Shown piece by piece: positions 1 to 9,393 of a DNA stretch of 64,000 bases (positions are counted from its first letter, which is position 1; every line of letters starts with the position of its first letter). The stretch is from positions 1,984,001 to 2,048,000 of the forward strand of contig JAHLEZ010000009.1 in NCBI GenBank assembly GCA_020726505.1. The letters run 5' to 3'. Position numbers and translations under genes: made by a program. Under the pieces are notes generated by a model. That model had not been told where the DNA came from. It was given only the letters and a program-made list of their open reading frames with translations, and made no database searches. Source of the DNA: Leptodontidium sp. MPI-SDFR-AT-0119 (Eukaryota > Ascomycota > Leotiomycetes > Helotiales > Leptodontidiaceae).

Positions 1-887
1 GATTGTGTATCGATTCAAAAGGGCCCAAATACCTCTTTTCAGGAGTTTAGAGATCTGCGGAGTTGATTCGACGCCTCTAACGCGTTTAGCGCCAAGTCTA
101 GTTCACTTTTCTTCGACATCTCCCATGACTCAAATGAGCTTACATTCCAGTTGTGGTCAGCTCAAAAGAGACTCATCTACATCTCATTCGCATGAGAGAA
201 AGCTACGAGTGATGATTAGGATAAGGGCATTTGTATCTCAAGTTACCCCCTTCTCTTGCTCTTAGAGATGAGATGAGGATTAAACCGACTAAGTTGCAGC
301 TGGTGAAAACTTCTACCACACTTTACTCACATGACTTCATTCGTGAGATAGCCTACGTCTCGCTTGTAATCATTGCCAAGGGCATAGCTCCTCCAGTGCT
401 TTAGGATGGTGGATATCTAATTTATTTTATCTCACACAATGCTCGACGAACACGTTCCCAGGTAAACTCTCTTTTATTCAATCGTAAATACCGTGACATC
501 CGATACATCGCCTGCACAGCTAACTTCTACCCCTCTTTCCATAATCGCCGCTTCTATTTAGGGTCTCATACTTCGCAGTCAACCCTTCTTTACCTTCCTG
601 TTCCTAGTCAGAATACATCTTCTCCTATCTATTCCCAGTTCTGGTCACCAACTGCTCCGCTCCCAACTCGCTGTTAACCACTCGGCCGTCATCTGGACTA
701 TCTAGAAGTTCCCTCAGCTGCTTTTGAACTTTTTCTCTATTCTGGCTTGCCTCTTTTGTTCTTTACGCCCTTTTTACCCTTTTTACTCGCTTTGGGTAAG
801 AAAGAGTTCAGGTGAAGAACCGGTATACCATCTACTAAAGATTTCAAATCCCCTCCGGAACCACAACGAAGGTGGTCCGAGCCGTAA
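1..887. other. Intergenic / unassigned left edge
   Basis: I see no supportable gene. The longest plus-strand open frame here (5-265) has no recognisable domain. The right end lies just downstream of the Pth11-like gene, so part of it is probably that gene's 3' UTR. Confidence 0.4.
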
Positions 888-2307
888 TCATATGTTTATC
901 ATTCCAGTGCCAGTTTGCTTCCTGTCCTGATCCAGTATGTTCGAGTCCATTCCCTGGTTAGAGATACTCATAGACCTATCACTCCTTGCACTAATCCCTA
1001 CAGGGTGTAAGGCTTCGCCGCTCTCGTTTCCAAGCTGAGTGCAGCTGGTTTGGCTTGATGGCAACCTGGAAAAGGCATCGGTCGCCCGAGGACCCGTTGA
1101 CCGGGCTGAGAGTTAGTAGGATTTGGTTAGACGGGGTCCGAGAAAGAGCATTCCAAACGAAGGAAGACAGGAGACGATGACAGCTATGTTTGAAACATTG
1201 GTTAGCCTTTGACTACCGTAACTTTAGGAAGGTTTATTGACTTGTGATTACGTGATCAGATGAGGAAAGCGCTAGAGTTTGAATACACTACGGGAAACAC
1301 CCTCACACCGCCTGGACCTTACCCGTGACCATCTATATAATCCCCCATGTTGCCTGCCATGGAATATTTGGTTCTTTCTTGCCACTTGCCGACATTATTA
1401 TCATTATCCTCACGATCGATGCAATTGCGCTCAGGAAGCCAACTGAAAATACGGCTATCGTGCCCCATTTGCGCCTTCTCGACAGCTTCATCTTCATGAG
1501 TATAGGTATAGGAAAGAGAGCGACTACAGCACCTTTTTAGCAGTCTGCACGCAATAGCCGGGGTTGAGTGACTTACTAGCAGCATCGGTAGACATATCGG
1601 CTGAAAATGCCCACCACTGGATGACGTGAATTGCATATACATCCCTTTCGGTTGCACAATTACCTTTCAAAGTCAGTACCTAGGTGGCTAGGTAATTACC
1701 TATGACAGATTGAAGTGAAGCTCCACGGACGTACCTCTGAGTCCATCAGAAAATGAATGGCACTCCAAAAATAGGCCAATGATACACCCAACGAAGACTA
1801 GTGCTGTGTAGCCGACTATGACCCACCAGATTATCATATATGTCCTGAGCCGATCTACAAACTTCTTGACTTGGATCAGAAGATAAACTTTGACCAGCCA
1901 TAAGATTGACCAGAATAGAAGAACTGTAGCGAAAAAGACTCTGGAGAAGTAGGCAGCATCATCCTGCATTGTCGCATAGACGGGAGCATCACCACGTCCA
2001 ACAGCGGCGATCCTGGACATCGGTGCTAAGATGGAGGCATATCCGATTGAAGCGCCGACAAAGCAACCCCAGGCAATGATACAGATAGAATCATCGCAGC
2101 CCCACAACCTCTGCCTCGTATACCGAATATAGAATCGACAAACGACGAAGATAGTACCAAGCAAAATCGATATACCCATTATTATCTGTGCCTTAAGATT
2201 AGCCTAGCAAGCCCAAACCCTGCCTGTCACCAGGGAAATTGACAAACCTTAACGCTTTTATCGGTAATGAGAACCGAAATATCTTGTCTATCGTTGTTGG
2301 TCGCCAT
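888..2307 (-). pseudogene. Pth11-like fungal rhodopsin-domain (7-TM) protein, five exons, two in-frame stops
   Basis: This is a fungal integral membrane protein of the Pth11-like/rhodopsin-domain class; family members sit in the plasma membrane and are regarded as GPCR-like, ligand unknown here. My model has exons 2307-2248, 2185-1735, 1663-1577, 1523-1323 and 1183-888, which sum to 1,095 nt, exactly 365 codons. The introns are 62, 71, 53 and 139 nt with donors GTTTGT, GTACGT, GTAAGT and GTAAGG and CTGAC/CTAAC-type branch sites. Family marks in order: TM1 followed by CRFYIRYTRQRLWGCDDS, the ECHSF...GNC Cys pair, TDAAIALFPIPIL at TM5, the basic loop MKLSRRRKWG, and VIVSCLPSFGMLF in the last TM. 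A polar tail of about 75 residues follows. Codon 263 is TAG (1335-1333), where the family usually has Glu, and codon 290 is TAA (1115-1113). Everything else is open, so this is either a recent pseudogene or carries sequence errors. Confidence 0.78.
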
Positions 2308-3165
2308 TTTGGAAACTCAACGTAATAATATGCGGGGAGGTGTGTCGTTTGGTACGGATGGACGGAGGTAAGCACGGGTACGTACCAGGAAGAGCTAAAC
2401 GCCAGAATTGACTCAAGAATGGAAGATTGACCTTGAGCTTGAGGGGACAAATATTAAGAAGCTTATTGTGACCTATTAGTGCTGCACGGATCAAATGATC
2501 GCGGGCCAATCTCACGAGTCATTAAACATGTGAGAAAGAAGGGATTTTGTGTAACGTAGGGCGGGAGAAAGGGAAAGAGAAAGAGGAAGCGAGGGAAAAG
2601 GAAAAAGGAAAAACGACAAAGCCACGATTTGCCAGTGGTTCATATTAATGATAGGCATATGATATATGATATATGATAGGGTTCGGATCATCATAGTAAA
2701 GTCTCCCCCAGATCCTCGATCCATGTACATCTAGGTAGGGCAGGGTAGGGGAGATGCAAGAAACGAACCTAGTCTATTCATTGGGAACCTGATGTTTGGG
2801 ATTGGGAATCCCACCGATCTTACCCACCGACCGACCCACTATTAATTAATTATCCACCCATCTGTCCCACCCTCCCCTCCGCTCCCTACTTCCCCCTTTT
2901 AAGTACCTGCCGTACCTATCGCTGTCCTAATGATTGCTGACCTTCCAGCCTATTTGCAATCAACTTGACCATTCACCGCTTATTGGCATGAGTGCAAAGG
3001 AGGTTGGGATAATTTATATACTCAGGGCATTTCCCTGTCTTTTTGAAGATCAAGCTTCGTGCTTTCCAAATTCCCACATTCAAATTTACTGTCTCGTCCT
3101 CCTTCCTCCATATTTCTTAAATCTATTTCCTGTATCTCTCTTGTATATAATACCCACCCCTAAAC
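2308..3165. promoter_or_regulatory. Divergent intergenic region (promoters of the Pth11-like and Glu/Pro/Ala-rich genes)
   Basis: Two genes point away from each other, so both promoters should be here. Toward the plus-strand gene, a TATA-like TTTATATA stands at 3013-3020, about 145 nt before its ATG. A pyrimidine-rich run follows (about 3090-3140), typical of fungal leaders. A second TATATAA at 3144-3150 is too close to the ATG to serve as a core promoter. No other feature recognised. Confidence 0.4.
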
Positions 3166-4116
3166 ATGTCAGACGAAACACCAACTCTCGAGTCCCTCCT
3201 CGCCCGCGCCGCAGCTCTCGACGCCCGTGAAGCAGCATTAAAAGATAGGGAAGCCGCCATCCCTAGCACCACCGAAGAGACCCCAGCCGCCACCGAAGAG
3301 AACACACCCGACACCGAAGAGCCTGTCGCCGAAGAGCAATCTGCCCCAGAGACAACGGAAGAAGTGAAAGAAGAATCTACCCCCGCACCAGTCGAAGAAG
3401 TCAAAGCTGAAGAACCCACACTGGAAACCGCTGAAGCGGTTCCCGAGCCTGAAGTGAGCAGTGAGTTTAAGGAGGAAGCTCCAGTTGAGGCAGCGAAGGA
3501 GGAGGAACCCGCTCCTCTAAGTGAGGAGCCGGTGATTGTTGAGGCACCGAGTAGTTCGGGGGAGCCAGCGGCTACTGAGGAACCAGTAGCTGCTGAAGAG
3601 CCAATAGTTGCTGAAGAGCCAATAGCTGCTGAAGAGCCAGTAGCTGCTGAAGAACCGGTTGTTGAAAGTGCCCCGGTCGTAGAGTTGGATCCGGAAGTTA
3701 TTGAGCCTGTTACTGTGGCTGCTCAGGAACCTACACCTGAAGTTGAGGCACCGAAGGAGGAAGTCAAGGAGGAGGAGGCAGCTCCTGTCGCCGAGAGCGA
3801 ACCCGTTGTCGAGGAATCTGCTCCGGTTGCTGAGAGTGAACCTGTCGCTGAGGAAGCGAAACCTGTTGTCGAGGAGACATAGCCTGTGGTTGAGGAAAGC
3901 AAACCTGTTGCCGAGGAGACCCCAGTAGTTGAGAGCGAGCCAGTCGTTGAAGAAGCCCCAAAAGCTCCTGTTGAAGAGCCATCCGTCGAAACTGCACCAG
4001 AGGTTGCTCCAGTCGAGACCGAAGCCGCCCCTATCGCAGAAGAAACAACATCCGAGATCCCAATCGTGGCCGATATTGCCAAGGCACCCGCAGCACCGGA
4101 GCCAATTGCAGTTTGA
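3166..4116 (+). CDS. Glu/Pro/Ala/Val-rich low-complexity protein with an in-frame TAG
   Basis: I do not recognise this protein. The ATG at 3166 opens a 238-residue frame that stops at TAG 3880-3882. The same frame then runs on without another stop for 77 codons to TGA at 4114-4116, with the same composition. Residues 1-34 look like a short charged helix (SLLARAAALDAREAALKDRE). The rest is disordered, built of loose repeats such as PVAEEPIAAEEP and PVVEES that continue unchanged across the TAG. There are no Cys residues, no signal peptide and no membrane segment. The TAG could be a nonsense change, an assembly error or a readthrough codon (the next base is C). A recent loss of the C-terminal quarter is equally possible. 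No intron boundary spanning the stop is convincing. It converges on the peptide-precursor gene. Confidence 0.6.
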
Positions 4117-4547
4117 CGATAATGGAAAGTGTGGTTCAAAAAGGGGAATCGAGGGGCGAGGTAGCGAACACATTTTGGGCACCGGTGGGGATAATTTACA
4201 AGAGTCTGTACAGTGTGGCACAAATTGAACCTTTCATTTGCTTCGTGTAGCGCGTCAATCTATCCTCCGCGAGAATCTAATATTCATACATCCCATAGTC
4301 CCATTGACTTCCCGCTAAAATGAAATTCCCAACCCGTTTGTGTTCCCCCGCTATGCCCAAATGCTAATCCATCCCATAGTATACAAAATGCAGTCTTCGG
4401 CTGCCTAATTCCCTAGTAATCCATCGAACATATATAGAAGTAAATAAATGCAGCACGGAACAAAGGAGACCGGTATAATACATTAATGAAATCCTTCGCT
4501 ATACTATCACGTGGAGCTGCCACTGAATTCGTGGGGGATGAAGACAT
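4117..4547. other. Convergent intergenic region
   Basis: It holds the 3' ends of two genes that face each other. AT-rich, with TAAATAAATG near 4441 that could act as a polyadenylation signal. No gene seen. Confidence 0.4.
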
Positions 4548-5288
4548 CTAGCCTTCAAGAACTGGTGCAAGAGTGGCATCAACAGCCTCGCGCTTGTGTC
4601 CCTGCTTCAAGGTGCATCCAGTAGTGGCCGAGCCGAAGCAAGGCTTGCCGATGGTGAAGCCTTGGGGTTCGGCAATGGGTTCAGGTGCGCGAGCAACGAT
4701 TTCCTCCTCGCGCTTGTGGCCTTGCTTCAGTGTGCATCCTGTAGTAGCCGAGCCAAAGCATGGTTTCCCAATAGTGAAGCCTTGAGGTTCAGCAATAGGG
4801 GCTGGCTCGCGGGTCTCGAGTTCAATCTCTGGCTCAGCGACTGGCTCAGGCTCACGAACGACGATTTCTTCCTCGCGTTTGTGGCCTTGCTTCAAGGTGC
4901 ATCCTGTTGTAGCGGATCCAAAGCATGGTGTGCCGATGGTGAAGCCTTGGGGTTCTGGTGCGGGTTCTGCGATGGGTTCAGGGGTGCGAGCAACAATCTC
5001 TTCCTCTCGTTTGTGGCCTTGCTTGAGGGTGCAACCGGTAGTAGCCGAGCCGAAGCAGGGCTTTCCGATGGTGAATCCCTGAGGTTCGGCGATCGGCTCG
5101 GGTGCGCGTGTGATGAGTTCTTCAATCTCTCTCTTGTGGCCTTGCTTCAAAGTGCAGCCTGTGGTGGCTGATCCGAAGCATGGCTTACCGATTGTGAAGC
5201 CTTGGGGTGTTGGGAGAGGTGCTCCAAGGATGGAGGGGAGAATGGAGAGGAAGGTGGCAGTGATGGTGAGGGTTGATGAGAAATGCAT
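4548..5288 (-). CDS. Secreted precursor of five Kex2-processed repeat peptides
   Basis: Intact single-exon gene of 246 residues. I chose the ATG at 5288 because a signal peptide begins there (MHFSSTLTITATFLSILPS, cleavage near Gly22/Ala23); an upstream in-frame ATG at 5480 would bury it. Five copies of a 23-residue peptide follow at residues 29-51, 70-92, 114-136, 169-191 and 209-231. Each begins QGFTIG, has two Cys at positions 9 and 17, ends LKQGH, and is followed at once by Lys-Arg, the Kex2 site. Copy 3 has Thr for Lys at position 7; the others are identical. Before each copy stands a run of X-Pro/X-Ala dipeptides (AP-LP-TP; AP-EP-IA-EP), which a Ste13-type dipeptidyl aminopeptidase would trim to expose Gln. 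The layout matches alpha-pheromone precursors and other Kex2-processed repeat proteins. The peptide lacks the Trp/Cys pattern of known Pezizomycotina alpha pheromones and the Tyr of dikaritin cores. Role unknown; a disulphide-looped signal or a RiPP core is inferred. Confidence 0.88.
   Translation of the reverse strand: MHFSSTLTITATFLSILPSILGAPLPTPQGFTIGKPCFGSATTGCTLKQGHKREIEELITRAPEPIAEPQGFTIGKPCFGSATTGCTLKQGHKREEEIVARTPEPIAEPAPEPQGFTIGTPCFGSATTGCTLKQGHKREEEIVVREPEPVAEPEIELETREPAPIAEPQGFTIGKPCFGSATTGCTLKQGHKREEEIVARAPEPIAEPQGFTIGKPCFGSATTGCTLKQGHKREAVDATLAPVLEG
4590..5204 (-). repeat. Five in-frame 75-bp coding repeats (peptide plus Lys-Arg)
   Basis: Copies lie at 5204-5130, 5081-5007, 4949-4875, 4784-4710 and 4664-4590. 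The encoded 25 residues are nearly invariant while many synonymous sites differ, and the spacers between them vary in length (48, 57, 90 and 45 nt). This suggests purifying selection on the peptide rather than very recent duplication alone. Confidence 0.85.
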
Positions 5289-5432
5289 GATGATATCTGT
5301 TGATTGGGAGGAGGAAAGACTGTAAAGAAGGTTTGAAGTGGAGGAGAAGATGTGCTGTATGAATGAAGTGAAGTGTAGATGAGGTATGAAGTTGAAGCTG
5401 ATGATGAGAACATAATGGAGAGTTTTGGACTT

Positions 5433-5440
5433 CTTATATA
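5433..5440 (-). promoter_or_regulatory. TATA box of the peptide-precursor gene
   Basis: On the minus strand this reads TATATAAG. It lies about 145 nt upstream of the chosen ATG at 5288, which would give a leader of roughly 115 nt. That placement also argues against the upstream ATG at 5480, which would precede the TATA box. Confidence 0.5.
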
Positions 5441-6510
5441 TCCAAGTCATATCTATAAATAACGAGATACAACAAGGCATTCCCCTATCTTCACTTGAAA
5501 AGTATTTCGGTGTAGAAGGAATCTGACGATAGCAACAACATTTACTAGTACCATGGTTCCTTATACTAATGAGTACTAAGAATAAGCCTCAAGGGACATG
5601 AATAGTATTCTAGCCTTCAAACAATATGGGAATTCAATACACTTGAAGTTGACTGGCTAACTACTATTCCAGAACAGGGTAAAAATGTTTCAACCACATC
5701 GCCTCAACCATAGTGCTGGAAACAAGTTCGATGTTTCTTGAAATAGACGCGATTTAGTGGGGATTCCGGCTTCCGATGGCAGAATACAAACGCCATGAAT
5801 AGAAATTTGAAGCAAGCGCCGACAATAAACGAATAAATTATGGAATATGAAGGGATGGTGGGGCTCCGGAAACTCATTACGAGTATGCCTGCGCTTGCAA
5901 TTGACCCTATCCCCGCACGCTGACTGGCATTAGACCAGAGACGCATAAACAGGGTATTAAGGCGGCAATTCCGGAAGAAGTGACAGCATTTCACTCAAAG
6001 TGCCCCCTGTTAGGGGCGAGAACAGCTATAGGATGACAGGAATGCAACAAGGTTCCATATAAGCGCATTAATTAAGTTTCCAGATAGGGGAGGACAGAGA
6101 TCTTCCCGTCCAGCCATAAGTATTTTTGGGTTTGGAATCTTCCATGTTCCCGAATTAGATACTTGGCGTTGGCGAACCCTTGTTCAAGCAAGGCACCATG
6201 CAGCCTCGCCAATAACCTTGTAGCCTCGTACTTCCCGGTAGCCGATGGATGCTATTTTAAGACCAACATACATAACAGGAGTTGGAATCTATTGGCCACA
6301 AGACCTCGGTCCCTATGTATGACTTCCATTCATAGACTTTAAGGACCGCAAAGTCCATGCAATGTATCTACTACAAAGGGAAATGCGAACATATTAAGAA
6401 AAGGAAGAGATTGATTGGCAGGAGACTGTCTCTCAATCAAAGGATATAAATACGTTTTGAGATACGAAGTACTCGGCGCCTACCTATAATAATACCTATT
6501 CTTCTAAGCA
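5441..6510. other. Intergenic, nothing recognised
   Basis: No open frame here has a domain, splice signals or codon pattern that I can support, including the 96-codon minus-strand frame at 5704-5994. The left part should hold upstream regulatory sequence of the peptide gene. Confidence 0.4.
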
Positions 6511-8652
6511 TCAATCGTGAACACTCATCCCACTGTGCCGTTAGGCCATGACTGCATGCTGACGTGCTTGTTCCTGTATCCTATTTTCCATGAGCTGCAT
6601 ATCTTGTTCCAATTAGTATGGATCCTATTCAACGATTACTTCTGGTAATTTAAACGCCAACTCTCCACGTTTTTCGCGTGCTGCCTTCAATGCCTGAATT
6701 AGCTCTGTTCTGACCTGGTCTGGCTCTTTTTTAATAGCACCCACAACTGCTTCTGTTCTGTTATAGACGATGAGCTCCTCGACCTTCATAAATGACCACA
6801 GTAAATTTTCTAGCCCTTCTTGTATATGTCCTCCTGGAACCGTGCGCGAGGTAATATCGCGTCATCCGAGAGGCGGCCCGCATGAGGTCCTTCTGAGGCT
6901 CGTAGCCAGACACGATGGCCCGGATGTCGCCGGACCATCGCGGGAGGTAGTGCTTGATAAAAGTATCGACACTTGTATGTTGTAACATCATATTCTGGAG
7001 GGCGTCGGTTACGTCACCTATGTGGTGGTCAGCTCTCGACTATGGACGTAGGTGTGGGAACACAGAGTACTCACCGCTCTGGTTGAATTCATTCGTAGCG
7101 TTGTAACGGAGACAGTACGGGCGTGTGGGCTGCAGGAGCCCAAGGATGAGGCCGATACCCTTCATCAGCGACAAGAGGGTTGGGTATGTTAGAGGCTCGT
7201 GTGGCGAGATCTCGTAGCCGTACCCTGACCTGACCGACTTCCTAAAGATGGGGACATCGAGCATGCTCGGCTTAAAGAGCAATTCCAGTTGTTGATAGCC
7301 AGGTCGGATATCCAGTCCGCTCATTTGTGACGTACACCTGAGATTTGGAGCCGCAAATGCGGTGTCGGCAAAGATGAGGCCCAAGAGAAAGACATGCGGG
7401 CTAAGGATCAGGGAAGGGTCGAAAATAATCTCAAGGAGGACGAATTTGACCCTAGAGTACATGTAAGTAAGGCTTGGGCAAGAGACGATCGAGAGGGAGA
7501 CGTGGGGAAGAGCACGGGCCAGTAAACTTACGTATCCTTTGCGCCGAGGAATTGCTTCGTAAACTCGCATGTGAATTTAATCAAGATCCGATGAGGACCG
7601 GCATTCGGGTCCCGAAGGAAGGTCACGATGATGTCTTAGTAGCGGAGCTTGAGGAGCGCTAAAGGGCGGTTTCCAGAAAACCCAGCTAGCTAATAAAACA
7701 AAGCAAGCTGGATGCGTTGCCGACCGTGCGTGAACCGCTTCTTCGTCGTAGTCAAGTTGGTCTAGAGGTATTCTGCGAGGTCCTCGATGTACATTGCCGT
7801 CTTCTCGCGCTTCTTCGTCGATAGGCGATACTTCTTCGCTAGCTTCTTGAGGACCTGCGACGGAGGATGTTCGTTAGCCTCTCATCTGCGATCTTGCGGG
7901 CTAGATTGAGAGGTAGACAAAGGAGCGGTACTTACCTGATGCATGTAACGGTTCATCTTTCCCCCAATCTTCTCTCTAGTCGCTCGTTCGTGCACAAGCC
8001 GGAAGACCTTCTAGTATGTCCCGAGCGTGCTGGCCGACTAGATGCCTGCAAGCCTCCTCCCACCCTTCCCCTAACGTTGATTTAATATCCATTCGAAGAA
8101 GGCCTTGAGGCTGCGGAAAGAGACGGCCTACATCACTCGGGCAGGATCCTTTCGTACATACTCGCAATACCTATGAAGAGAGTCAGATTAGCGATTCGAT
8201 AGTAGAAGACGGTAGGCAAGAAGAGAAGGGGGTACCCACCAATGGAAATTTCCCTCGATCATATCTAAAAGGAGAAGACTACTATCGCTATAGTCCTTAT
8301 CTTCATCCTCGGATTCGTCGGAGTTGTTCTCTTGGTCGAGGTAATACTCTGGCGGGTGGGCGTTCCCCTCTCCAGCGAGCTACTCCAGATCTGGCAGATC
8401 TGCCTCGTCATCCCCATCAACATCGGTATCGACGTTCATCGGCACGGTGTGAGCATTGTTCGATTGAGCGAGCCACTCCAGATCTGGCAGGTCTGCGTCG
8501 TCGTCTCCGTCGACATCGGTATCAACGTCCGTCGGCTCGGTCTCAGCGTCGGTCTCCTCTTGCTCATCCCCTGTGTCAAAGCAGCTCTCAATGTCTGATC
8601 TATCTCTGTCGGAGGGGGAAGAGCTTGGTGTTGGTTGTTGGCGACGACGCAT
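6511..8652 (-). pseudogene. DUF3435 tyrosine-recombinase-like protein, RIP-inactivated
   Basis: The gene can be followed through exons 8652-8240, 8170-7936, 7854-7532, 7451-7075 and from 7017 on, with clean introns (GTGGGT, GTAAGT, GTAAGT, GTGAGT donors). An acidic N-terminus holds a tandem repeat DVDTDVDGDD.ADLPDLE. The DUF3435 core follows, with GNRPLALLKLRY, EIIFDPSLILSPHVFLLGL, KPSMLDVPIFRKSVRSGYGY, PTRPYCLRYNATNEF and MLQHTSVDTFIKHYLPR. In the tyrosine-recombinase reading, the Arg of GNRP, the Arg of YCLRY and the Tyr of KHYLP fit catalytic positions. At least eleven in-frame TAG/TAA codons stand where Gln or Trp is expected, e.g. DLE*LA against the duplicated DLEWLA. Near 6848 the frame shifts before a C-terminal part (ENLLWSFMKVEELIVYNRTE) that reaches TGA at 6513-6511. 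The family includes Starship 'captain' recombinases, but membership is not shown by this copy. Confidence 0.85.
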
Positions 8653-9393
8653 ATCGACTGTATCAACCGAAGGGGACGATGGCGAGGGCGATTAAAAGTA
8701 AAGAAGTAATGAAGAAGATGCGAAGGAGGAGCCCTGCTGCCCAAGCAATGGCAGCCAGGAGGGAGGAGGAGAGAGACAGAGCGAGTGACTGTGATGGTTG
8801 AGTATCAGAGGTTTGGAGGAAGATGGAGAAGAGAGGGAGAATGGACGAAGATATAGGATGACCGCTTCCCCCCTCTCAGAAAATGTTGCTTTTTTTGGTG
8901 TTCCTGCAATAGGTCAGTCAGGGGTCCCCACCGCCGTGCCGCCTTGGCCGTGAGGTACGCGAGCGTTAGGGCAGCGTGAGATTTTGGCTAGTCAGCTGCA
9001 GAAAGCAGCGACCAAACCGGCCGAAAACAGCAGCCAGTTTGCCGTCTGGTCGTTAAATAAAGTTAAACATTCGAAAATACCAATTCGCGAATTATATACA
9101 CCTTCACGAAGCCCATATCACTTAAAGAAGTTTGAAGTGAATAAAAAGATGAATTGAGACTTTAGAGATCGTGACCAAACATCACGCGTTTTGTTTTTCC
9201 ATTTCACTGAAAGTCGTCCTCTGCGCCACGGACCTCCACCGATTGGCTGCTCGAGTACTCTTCCTGCAGCCACGTCGGATCATTCCGAGCCCAACGTCGT
9301 CTTGCGAAAATCTGGCTTGGGACTTCTAATTACGAATTCATTTCATCTTATACCTGAACGGCGGTCTTCCGGAGAGTATTTAAGCTTGCGACA
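8653..9393. promoter_or_regulatory. Divergent intergenic region between the DUF3435 and CorA-like genes
   Basis: Both genes are transcribed away from this stretch. It contains a purine-rich run near 8700-8850 and an AT-rich run near 9050-9160. No coding frame or defined site could be supported. Confidence 0.35.

Noticed and set aside
20..119. Minus-strand MSKKSELDLALNALEASNQL at 119-40 resembles the start of a psq-type DNA-binding domain of pogo/Fot1 transposases
   Set aside because: Only about 25 codons before a stop and no further domain sequence at the edge of the window; too short to call.
1540..1600. Reading NPGYCVQTAKK as exon sequence, implying a deletion of TM5 in the Pth11-like gene
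   Set aside because: A GTAAGT...CTGTAG intron of 53 nt (1576-1524) removes it and restores a perfect family motif and frame.
3517..4223. Minus-strand frames of 234 and 166 codons opposite the Glu/Pro/Ala-rich gene
   Set aside because: Low-complexity shadows; Glu/Ala/Val repeats lack stop triplets on the other strand by composition.
4596..5171. 191-codon plus-strand frame across the peptide repeats
   Set aside because: It is the antisense shadow of a repetitive, biased coding sequence, with no signal, domain or promoter of its own.
4548..5480. Using the upstream ATG at 5480 for the peptide precursor (310 residues)
   Set aside because: It would place the signal peptide in the interior and lies upstream of the TATA box at 5433-5440.
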